Of a stretch of DNA of 9,227 bases, positions 1 through 6,477 are shown piece by piece. Source of the stretch: Hydrogenimonas sp. (GTDB lineage Bacteria; Campylobacterota; Campylobacteria; Campylobacterales; Hydrogenimonadaceae); NCBI GenBank assembly GCA_015494675.1, contig WGAW01000170.1, forward strand, positions 1-9,227. The letters are read 5' to 3'. Numbering within the stretch: position 1 is the first letter of the stretch; each line of letters starts with the position of its first letter. The translations under genes and the position numbers were made by a program. The notes under the pieces were generated by a model that saw nothing but the letters and a program-made list of their open reading frames with translations, was not told the origin of the DNA and made no database searches.

Positions 1-394
1 AGACACTCTTCTCCACCATCCTCTCCGCCATATAGAGCTCGCTTAGCAGACTCTTTGAAACGGGGTTCTCTTCTACCTTTTTCTGAATCTCCTTCAGCTT
101 GGCCATTGCGGTTTTGTGTTCATGGATACGTGCGCTTCCGAAGACCACTATAGTATGTTCTATACCGAACTTCGACATTGCGAGTTCCGCTTTCAGATAG
201 TCCACTTCGAGCCTGATACCCCTCGCTTCGTATGAAGAGATAAAGCCTGGGTCTTCCTCGGCAAGACGGTAGGTGGGGCTCTGCATAATCTTCTTTACAA
301 GGGCCATAGCCTTCGGGTCTTCACTTCTTGGCTTCGGGTGTTCCCACGGAAGTGGCGTTTTATGGTTGTTGTTTTTTCTCTTTTTGTTCAGCAT
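1..394 (-). CDS. LOG-family (TIGR00730-like) Rossmann nucleotide-binding protein, N-terminal 131 residues
   Basis: The gene starts with ATG at 394-392 and runs off the left edge, so only the N-terminal 131 codons are present. A Shine-Dalgarno TGGAGG lies at 404-399, close to the start, which supports this choice. The first 20 or so residues are Lys/Asn-rich (MLNKKRKNNN), followed by a helical N-terminal extension. At residues 82-90 is IVVFGSARI, the first strand and glycine turn typical of the longer LOG-family or 'lysine decarboxylase-like' proteins. The family's diagnostic PGGxGTxxE motif would lie beyond the edge and cannot be checked. Characterised LOG proteins hydrolyse nucleoside 5'-monophosphates to base plus ribose-5-phosphate, but the long bacterial members are mostly uncharacterised, so the substrate is unknown. 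It is the last visible gene of the leftward operon, 22 nt after the DUF4010 gene. Family call fairly sure; function not. Confidence 0.72.
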   Translation of the reverse strand, partial: MLNKKRKNNNHKTPLPWEHPKPRSEDPKAMALVKKIMQSPTYRLAEEDPGFISSYEARGIRLEVDYLKAELAMSKFGIEHTIVVFGSARIHEHKTAMAKLKEIQKKVEENPVSKSLLSELYMAERMVEKSV

Positions 395-416
395 AATCCC
401 TCCATATAAGTTGATA

Positions 417-1670
417 TCATGACACAATCAATCCCCACGCTATAGTGGCAACTCCCAAAACGGCTATCGTTGCGGCGGAGCGGGCGGTCTTTTTGAGACC
501 TCCGAACCAGACGGCATAGAAGGCTTTGAGCAGATTGTTGCTTCCGGCCGCTATCATGACCAAAGAGGATATACCCGTCGTACCGACTCCATATTTTCCA
601 GTCAAAAGCGACAGCACAAACGGGTCGATGTCGGTAAAACCGGCCAGAAAAGAGAGCACTCGGAGCCCTCCCGATCCGTACTCTTTCGAAACAAACTGCG
701 TCAGAACCATCATCACGACAAACAGAAGCGCAAAAAGAAGCGCCGTTCCGAGCTCCAGCGGGTTTTTGTCGACATAGTCGACCGCCTCTTCCCTCTTTCC
801 GGAAGAGCTGAAAAAAAGAGCAGAAACGGCCATACCCGCAAGACACAGGAGCAAAAAAGGAGCCGCCAGCGCCTTGGCGACGGAGATATTGAAAATAGCG
901 GCCACCGCGATAAGCCGAACATACATGACGGAAGTCGCCGCTATGATTGCAGACTCTATAACTCCGCTCTGCCCGAGACTTTTGAGCTTTCTCGCAAGCA
1001 CCACGGTAGTCGCTGTAGATGAGTATGTACCGCCTATCACTCCCGTCAGGAAATAGCCTTTCGAAGGAAAAAAATATTTCTGGGCGATGTAGCCGCCGTA
1101 ACTGATGGCCGATATGACCACTACGGCCAGCCATATCTTGAACGGAGAGAGAGGAATGTAGCGAACCACCTCTTTGTCAGGCAGAAGAGGCAGGATAACC
1201 GCCGAAAGGAGTACCATTTTACCGAGGGTCTCGAACTCGTACGTATTGACACCGAGTGTAAACTTGTGGATCGCATGTCTCGCATTTAGAATGAATACGA
1301 TCAGTACGAACAGCAGTGCCGGCATCCACAACGGGTAGATCTGGGTCATAGGTCCGAATGTGTATACGCAGATCATTACGACAAACAGAAGGATGCTCTG
1401 GCTCTTCTTCTGGACTTTTGTCCAGTAGAATATCGCGAACAGGAGGGTCAAAGAGAGGAGCACCGCTGTATATGGAAGAAGGTGAACAGGGTCGATTCTA
1501 TAGAAGAGAAAGCCCAAAATACCGACAAAAGTGAGCGTTCTGGCGGAGCCGAAAAAGTATTTCGAAGAGTCGGAGTGGTACTCGATGCGGTAGGTCTTTA
1601 CCTCGAGCCCCACAAGGAAGCTGAAGGCGACGGTGATTATGAAGTGCAAGAGGTCGGGCTCTATGCTCAT
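417..1670 (-). CDS. MgtC/SapB-DUF4010 family integral membrane protein
   Basis: This 417-residue, strongly hydrophobic protein has roughly a dozen predicted membrane segments. The N-terminal third resembles the MgtC/SapB domain: FLVGLEVK at 18-25 takes the place of the usual GLERE-type motif, and GSARTLTFVGILGFL at 41-55 matches the family's G-x-R-T-x-x-L-x-G pattern. The C-terminal half carries DUF4010 signatures: GVIGGTYSSTATTVVLARK (210-228), an AATSVMYVR stretch (244-252), GFTDIDPFVLSLL (344-356) and SNNLLKAFYAVWFGG (377-391). MgtC proteins are linked to Mg2+ limitation, acid tolerance and modulation of ATP synthase, but DUF4010 proteins have no settled function, so a transporter or ion-homeostasis role is inference. 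The start ATG overlaps the stop of the PPK2 gene by 4 nt (ATGA). A possible AAAGGA lies rather far upstream, so initiation is probably by translational coupling. Family call is solid. Confidence 0.85.
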   Translation of the reverse strand: MSIEPDLLHFIITVAFSFLVGLEVKTYRIEYHSDSSKYFFGSARTLTFVGILGFLFYRIDPVHLLPYTAVLLSLTLLFAIFYWTKVQKKSQSILLFVVMICVYTFGPMTQIYPLWMPALLFVLIVFILNARHAIHKFTLGVNTYEFETLGKMVLLSAVILPLLPDKEVVRYIPLSPFKIWLAVVVISAISYGGYIAQKYFFPSKGYFLTGVIGGTYSSTATTVVLARKLKSLGQSGVIESAIIAATSVMYVRLIAVAAIFNISVAKALAAPFLLLCLAGMAVSALFFSSSGKREEAVDYVDKNPLELGTALLFALLFVVMMVLTQFVSKEYGSGGLRVLSFLAGFTDIDPFVLSLLTGKYGVGTTGISSLVMIAAGSNNLLKAFYAVWFGGLKKTARSAATIAVLGVATIAWGLIVS

Positions 1671-2425
1671 GGCGCTATCAATCCTTTTTCATAGCATACG
1701 GGGTCGAACTCGCAGACAATATCGTTGTCGTATAGAAGATACTTCTCCTCCTTTTCCGGGTACTCCACATGCGAAAGGAAATGTTTGATCACGTTTATCC
1801 GAGAAGTTCTTTTGTCGTCGCTGTGCACCACATACCACGGCGCGAAGACGAAAGATGTCTTCGCGAACATCTCGTCTCTGGCTTGTGAATACTCATTCCA
1901 AAGTTTTTGTGCCTTCTGGTCTATCGGGCTCAGCTTCCACTGTTTCAAAGGGTCTCTCTTTCTCTCTTCGAGACGCCTTTTCTGCTCCTTTTTTGAGATG
2001 TCGAGGTAGTACTTGAAAAAGAGCATTTCGGAGTGTGTAAGCATCTGCTCGAAACTCGACACCTCTCTCATAAAGAGTTCATACTCCTTTTTGGTACAAA
2101 ACCCCATGACCTTCTCCACCCCCGCACGGTTGTACCAGCTGCGGTTGAAAAAGACCATCTCCCCTCCGCTCGGAAGATGCGGAGTAAAACGCTGGAAATA
2201 CCACGACTTCTTCTCGCGGTCGCTCGGTTTGCCCAGTGCCACCGAGCGGGCCTCCCTGGGGCTCAAATGCTCTGTAAACCGTTTTATGGTGCCGTCTTTT
2301 CCCGCGGCGTCGCGTCCTTCAAAGACTACGCAAACTTTTATATCTTTTTTTATGACATGGCGCTGGAACTTCACCAGCTCCACCTGCAGGCGGTAGAGCT
2401 CTTTTTTATACCTCTTTTTGTCCAT
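1667..2425 (-). CDS. ppk2: Polyphosphate kinase 2 (PPK2), class I-like
   Basis: A 252-residue, P-loop-fold cytoplasmic enzyme that transfers phosphate between polyphosphate and nucleoside diphosphates; this subgroup usually favours making ATP or GTP from polyphosphate. Walker A is GRDAAGKDG (37-45). The Walker B region is MVFFNRSWYNRAGVEKVMGF (90-109), with Asn94 where Asp is usual in PPK2. The lid region is RRLEERKRDPLKQWKLSPID (150-169) followed by KAQKLWNEYSQARDEMFAKT (171-190), both typical of single-domain PPK2. The length matches one-domain members of about 230-300 residues. I chose the ATG at 2425: GGGGGA lies 7 nt upstream, and the start overlaps the previous gene's stop as TGATG. An in-frame start at 2500 would add 25 residues lying inside the flavoprotein gene and matching nothing in the family. 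It sits between the SQR-like and DUF4010 genes, with the ATP-consuming proton pump two genes upstream. Confidence 0.93.
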   Translation of the reverse strand: MDKKRYKKELYRLQVELVKFQRHVIKKDIKVCVVFEGRDAAGKDGTIKRFTEHLSPREARSVALGKPSDREKKSWYFQRFTPHLPSGGEMVFFNRSWYNRAGVEKVMGFCTKKEYELFMREVSSFEQMLTHSEMLFFKYYLDISKKEQKRRLEERKRDPLKQWKLSPIDQKAQKLWNEYSQARDEMFAKTSFVFAPWYVVHSDDKRTSRINVIKHFLSHVEYPEKEEKYLLYDNDIVCEFDPVCYEKGLIAP

Positions 2426-3798
2426 CACATCATCCCCCGCATAATCAGGTTGAAATATACCCATCTCATCAGGTGAAGATCTATCTCCCACCATATCCAC
2501 CTCGGCTCCGTCGGATCGAGAGGGAATGTAGGGTCGAAGCCGTTCCTGTCGTACTCCGCCAGAATCTCCCTGCCGAAACGGGTCCTTACCGGTACGGCGG
2601 TATAGCCGAGATACTTCGCCGGAAGCGGTTTCTCCTCCATCGCGGCGGCAATGTTGTCCTGCATTACGATCGCCTGATCCCTTGCCGCCGCACCGCTCAT
2701 GCCCGATCTGCTTCCCAAAATGTCGCCGATACCGAAGACGTTGGAGTATGTTTTGTGGCGCAGAGTTCTCTCATCTGCGTCGAACCACCCGGTATGCTCC
2801 CCCTCATACGCCGCAAGCGGAGAGTCGCGCAAGGCATCGGGTGCCCGCATCGGCGGAGTGACGTGCAGAAAGTCGTACGGCACCTCTTTTCGAACACCTC
2901 CGGCATCGAACGTTGCGACTTTTCTCTCTACGTCTACCGACTTGAGCTCATGAGAAAAGAGTGTGGAGAAGTTCTTCTTCGCCGCGACTCTCTTTTTCAG
3001 AGCCTTGTCGTAACCTCTGCATCCAAGAAGAGTATCGGAGGCTTTTGCAAGCGTAAACTTTACTTTCGAATGTATGTCGGCACCTTTTTGGGGGCCTCTG
3101 CCTTTTAGCATATCGTTACATAAAAAGAGTATATCCAGAGATACTCCCTCCCCCTTTATCGGAGTCGCAGGGTCACTAAGCAGTACTCTAACATCATCAC
3201 CCTTTCGTGCGCTTTTACGGATATCGCTAAACCACTCCCTTGTAATTTCAGGGCCCTTCGCCGTCCCTTTTACAGTATCGTTGAGGTAGAGGCTCGCTAC
3301 GGAGTTTCGGCCTATCGCGGAGATGTCGAGTCCCTCTATCGCTTCGTAGTTATATTCGCACCCCAGTGCCACTATCAGAAAGTCGTAGACTATTTTTCCG
3401 CTTTTGTCGCTCTTTAGCGAATTGCTTTCAGGGTCGAAAAAGAGAACGCTCTCTTTGAGCCAGCGAACACCGTCGGGAAGCATCGACGATGTAGGCTGAA
3501 CATTGTCCGAATCTCTGTAGAGTCCGGCTGCCGCAAAAACCTGGCCGGGCTGGTAGAGGTGCTTGTCGTTCGGTGTAATGAGGATAATCTGGGCGTTTGG
3601 AGCCGCGCGCCTTATTCGCGAAGCGACAGCCATACCGGCGGTACCTCCGCCGGCTATGACGATTCTCGCCTTTTTTTTACTCGAAGGCATCGAAAGCTTC
3701 GTTTCGGCGGCATGAAGTGAACCGCCGAATGCCAGAGTGCCGCCGACTGCAAGTTTTTTCAGAGCATCCCTGCGATCCGCGTCAAATAACATCTTCAT
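2425..3798 (-). CDS. Tat-exported FAD-dependent oxidoreductase, SQR/FccB-like, lacking the usual redox cysteines
   Basis: A 457-residue flavoprotein. It begins with a twin-arginine signal: DRRDALKKL (8-16), a hydrophobic stretch (17-27) and a likely cut near LHA|AET (about 30). FAD binding is shown by RIVIAGGGTAGMAVA (45-59), the second family segment by YDFLIVALG (138-146) and the C-terminal FAD loop by TYSNVFGIGD (350-359). The C-terminus (433-457) is Trp/Leu-rich and amphipathic, like the membrane anchor of sulfide:quinone oxidoreductases. Known SQRs carry redox cysteines in a TPxKCxG segment and just after the GIGD motif. Here these read TPIKGEG (212-218) and GIGDILGSRS (356-365). The only cysteines are 147, 227 and 260, so sulfide oxidation is doubtful although the fold is clear. 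Start ATG 3798 has GAAGGAG 5 nt upstream and gives the Tat motif at the very N-terminus. It overlaps the ATPase gene by 17 nt and ppk2 by 1 nt. No cytochrome partner gene is visible. Confidence 0.85.
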   Translation of the reverse strand: MKMLFDADRRDALKKLAVGGTLAFGGSLHAAETKLSMPSSKKKARIVIAGGGTAGMAVASRIRRAAPNAQIILITPNDKHLYQPGQVFAAAGLYRDSDNVQPTSSMLPDGVRWLKESVLFFDPESNSLKSDKSGKIVYDFLIVALGCEYNYEAIEGLDISAIGRNSVASLYLNDTVKGTAKGPEITREWFSDIRKSARKGDDVRVLLSDPATPIKGEGVSLDILFLCNDMLKGRGPQKGADIHSKVKFTLAKASDTLLGCRGYDKALKKRVAAKKNFSTLFSHELKSVDVERKVATFDAGGVRKEVPYDFLHVTPPMRAPDALRDSPLAAYEGEHTGWFDADERTLRHKTYSNVFGIGDILGSRSGMSGAAARDQAIVMQDNIAAAMEEKPLPAKYLGYTAVPVRTRFGREILAEYDRNGFDPTFPLDPTEPRWIWWEIDLHLMRWVYFNLIMRGMM

Positions 3799-6457
3799 GG
3801 TATCTCCTTCGATAGTAACGCAGCACGGCCATCTTGACGGCATCGTTGAAGACGAACCATACAAGGGCGTATATCCACATTGCCATAGCCCACTCCCAAC
3901 CTATCGGCTCCATCAATCCGAAGCCGTATACGGCGATTATCGTACCGGCCACACGGCTGGAGAAGGTCGCGTTAAAGAGTGTCCATGACGGCCATGGTCT
4001 CTTCCAGAACCAGTCGTCTATCCTCGTGTTGTAGATCGTTCCGTGTCCCGCAATTACAAGTTTGGCGAAAAATGCCGACTGTACGAAGTCGAGCGGCATG
4101 TGCATCACGGTGACCAACACCCAGAAGAGGAAAAAGGATGACAACACCCCGGCTATGCCGAGCCAGCTGGCAAGCACGAAGATCTCTTTCATATCCCACC
4201 GCACCGGTTTTTCACGTACTTTGGTATTGTCGTATGCGATTGTCATGATCGGAATGTCGTTAAGCAGAGCCAAAACGATGATCATGATCGCCGTGATCGG
4301 ATAGAAGTCGTAGATGACGATAGCGAGCGTCATGAAGATGATGATGCGTATGGTCTCGGCGATACGGAAGATCGTATAGCTCTTCATACGCTCGAAAATT
4401 TTTCGGGACTCTTTTATCGCATCCACTATTACACGAAGGCCGGGCGCCATCAAAACGATGTCGGCGGCCGCACGCGCCGCGTCGGTCGCTCCGCTGACCG
4501 CTATACCGCAGTCCGCTTTTTTGAGCGCCGGCGCATCGTTGACCCCGTCGCCTGTCATTCCGACAATGTGGTCCGCTTTCTGCAGTTCGTCTACGATGAA
4601 GTATTTGTCTTCAGGAAAGACCTGCGCGAAGCCGTTTGCCTCCTCTATCGCCGCGATGATCTCCGACTCGTGCTTCTTGACCGTACCCTTAGGCAGCGGC
4701 ATGTTGTATAGCTCGCGCTTGACTCTCTTCATTATCGCGTCGACCTCTTTTTGGATCTCGTCGCCGGAAGCGTCGGGATGCATCTGCTCCGCTATCGCCC
4801 TTGTCAGAACCTTGGAAAGATATATATACTCCTCTATCGATTCGCCTTTTAGCTCGCGAACATCCTTTATATTTTTACCGATTCCGAGTATCGATGCGAT
4901 ATATCTGGCCACCGCGATATTGTCGCCCGTGACCATCTTGACCTCCACACCCTTCGCCTTGGCCTCCGAAATCGCCTCTTTGGAATCTTCGCGCGGCGGG
5001 TCAAACAGGGGTATAAGGCCGACGAAGTGGTATATATCCTCTTCACACTTTCTGTAGGCGACGCCGAGCGTTCTGAAACCCTTTTCGGCGAACGCTTCGA
5101 CCTGGCCGTATGCCGCTTTTTTATCGAACTCCCTCTCGTCGCACTGCTCTATTATCACCTGCGGGGCACCTTTGGTGAAGACCCTACAGTCGGTGCCGTC
5201 GTAGAGCCCTTCGGTCCTTTTGTGCACCGGATCGAACGGCAGAAATTTCGTCATCTTGTAGCTTTTTAGCTTCTCTCGCAGATCATGTTTATCGATATAG
5301 TCGAAAATAGGTTTTTCGATAGGGTCGTTGTTCTCCTCTTTGCTTGCAAGAGCCGCAAAAAGCATCAGGTCGTCGGGAGTGTAGTCCTGCGCCACATACG
5401 GATCGGCGAGACTCATTCTGTTCTGCGTCAGGGTACCGGTCTTGTCGGAGCATAGTATATCCATACCGGCCATCTCTTCGATCGAAGCCAGGCGGCTCAC
5501 GATCGCCTCTTTCGCGGCCAGAACCTGCGCACCGAGTGCCATCGTAACTGTCAAAACCGCCGGCATCGCGACCGGTATGGCCGAGATGGTTAGAACGAGT
5601 GCGAAGACCAGCAGATCTACCGTAGGCTGATTTGTCTTGAGTCCGTGATATATGATGACGGCTATCATCACGACCGTAACGGCTATAAGAAAGTTCCCGA
5701 CCTTTATGACCATAGCCTGGAAGTGGCTGCGCTGTTCGCGCTGCGCTTTCGCTACCAGCCCTACCGTCTTGCCGAAATAGGTGTTCAGGCCGGTGCCGGT
5801 AACCTCCGCGACCATCTCACCCTGTTTTATTATGGCGTTGGCATAGAGCTCCTGACCCTTTTCACGGTGAACCGGAAGCGACTCGCCCGTAAGAGCCGAT
5901 TGGTCCACAAGCAGGTATTCTCCCCCTCCGAGTAGCTTCGCATCGGCCGGTACTATATCTCCTATCTTGACCTTTATTATGTCGCCCGGCACAAGCTCTC
6001 TGGCGTCAACCTGTCGCCACTCTCCGTCTCTGAGCACCAGCGCTTTACGCGCAAGTCTCTTTTTTAACACCGCTATAGCGTTGAGGGCTTTCGACTCCTG
6101 GTAGAAGTCGACTATCGCATTCACAAGCAGCATTATCATGATGACGATGAAATCCTCCCACCGTCTCGCCACGGCCGACAGTACCGCTGCCGTTTCGATC
6201 ATCCACGGAATCGGACCCCAGAAACGCCTAAAGAGCCTGTGAAGCCATGTCTCCTCTCTCTCCCTGATCTCGTTGTAGCCGTACTTTTTTAGCCGCTCCG
6301 CCGCCTCTTCGCTGCTCAAACCCTCAAAGATCTCCGGCTCCGCCTCGGAAGAAGCGGAGGAGTGCGCACTCTTGCCCTCTTCGGAGGCACCGCCACTCAC
6401 TTTTGAAACATCTTTATCTTCAGGCTCCTCTTTTTTCACTTTTTCATCCCGATCCAT
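3782..6457 (-). CDS. P3A-type plasma-membrane H+-ATPase
   Basis: An 891-residue P-type ATPase of the proton-efflux branch, expected to couple ATP hydrolysis to H+ export. Residues 1-42 are a charged, Ser/Glu/Lys-rich, probably disordered tail. Next come the cation-ATPase N-terminal helix region (43-75), M1-M2 (about 82-118, with Asn113 at the site of the conserved M2 Asn), the actuator TGES loop (190-193), M3-M4 with PVAMP (295-299), the phosphorylation site DKTGTLT (Asp338), the nucleotide domain with FTKGAPQ (427-433), and the hinge TGDGVNDAP (635-643). Six more membrane segments follow, M6 holding LLNDIPIMTI (731-740); Asp733 corresponds to the proton-carrying Asp of plant and fungal pumps. 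There is no plant-like C-terminal regulatory domain. The P domain has an enlarged loop (about 531-608). Start ATG 6457 is preferred over GTG 6466, which overlaps the ribosome binding site. It follows the RNase gene by 20 nt. Confidence 0.93.
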   Translation of the reverse strand: MDRDEKVKKEEPEDKDVSKVSGGASEEGKSAHSSASSEAEPEIFEGLSSEEAAERLKKYGYNEIREREETWLHRLFRRFWGPIPWMIETAAVLSAVARRWEDFIVIMIMLLVNAIVDFYQESKALNAIAVLKKRLARKALVLRDGEWRQVDARELVPGDIIKVKIGDIVPADAKLLGGGEYLLVDQSALTGESLPVHREKGQELYANAIIKQGEMVAEVTGTGLNTYFGKTVGLVAKAQREQRSHFQAMVIKVGNFLIAVTVVMIAVIIYHGLKTNQPTVDLLVFALVLTISAIPVAMPAVLTVTMALGAQVLAAKEAIVSRLASIEEMAGMDILCSDKTGTLTQNRMSLADPYVAQDYTPDDLMLFAALASKEENNDPIEKPIFDYIDKHDLREKLKSYKMTKFLPFDPVHKRTEGLYDGTDCRVFTKGAPQVIIEQCDEREFDKKAAYGQVEAFAEKGFRTLGVAYRKCEEDIYHFVGLIPLFDPPREDSKEAISEAKAKGVEVKMVTGDNIAVARYIASILGIGKNIKDVRELKGESIEEYIYLSKVLTRAIAEQMHPDASGDEIQKEVDAIMKRVKRELYNMPLPKGTVKKHESEIIAAIEEANGFAQVFPEDKYFIVDELQKADHIVGMTGDGVNDAPALKKADCGIAVSGATDAARAAADIVLMAPGLRVIVDAIKESRKIFERMKSYTIFRIAETIRIIIFMTLAIVIYDFYPITAIMIIVLALLNDIPIMTIAYDNTKVREKPVRWDMKEIFVLASWLGIAGVLSSFFLFWVLVTVMHMPLDFVQSAFFAKLVIAGHGTIYNTRIDDWFWKRPWPSWTLFNATFSSRVAGTIIAVYGFGLMEPIGWEWAMAMWIYALVWFVFNDAVKMAVLRYYRRRYHEDVI
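3804..3810 (-). promoter_or_regulatory. Ribosome binding site of the SQR-like gene, inside the ATPase gene
   Basis: GAAGGAG (reading leftward from 3810) lies 5 nt before the ATG at 3798. It is embedded in the codons for the C-terminal Arg-Arg-Tyr of the ATPase, whose stop falls 14-16 nt after the start A. It fixes the flavoprotein start at 3798 rather than the longer in-frame reading from 3864, and implies coupled translation. Confidence 0.85.
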
Positions 6458-6465
6458 CTTCGCCA

Positions 6466-6471
6466 CCTCTT
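6466..6471 (-). promoter_or_regulatory. Ribosome binding site that decides the ATPase start
   Basis: AAGAGG (leftward from 6471) is 8 nt before ATG 6457. The alternative GTG start at 6466-6464 uses the last G of this motif, so it could not be served by it. This favours the 891-residue protein starting MDRDEK over the 894-residue one. Confidence 0.7.
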
Positions 6472-6477
6472 GGATAT

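Noticed and set aside
388..1134. A 248-codon leftward frame overlapping the DUF4010 gene
   Set aside because: It is a shifted reading of the same strand, Arg/Ser/Gly-rich without motifs, whereas the 417-1670 frame has clear family signatures.
2423..2500. A longer PPK2 start at 2500
   Set aside because: The extra 25 residues lie inside the flavoprotein gene, match no PPK2 N-terminus, and the ATG at 2425 has its own ribosome binding site.
3796..3864. A longer start at 3864 for the SQR-like protein
   Set aside because: It would bury the Tat motif behind 22 residues and ignore the strong GAAGGAG next to ATG 3798.
6338..6359. CTCCGC...GCGGAG inverted repeat
   Set aside because: It falls in the codons for the Ser/Glu-rich N-terminal tail of the ATPase and is explained by repetitive codons.
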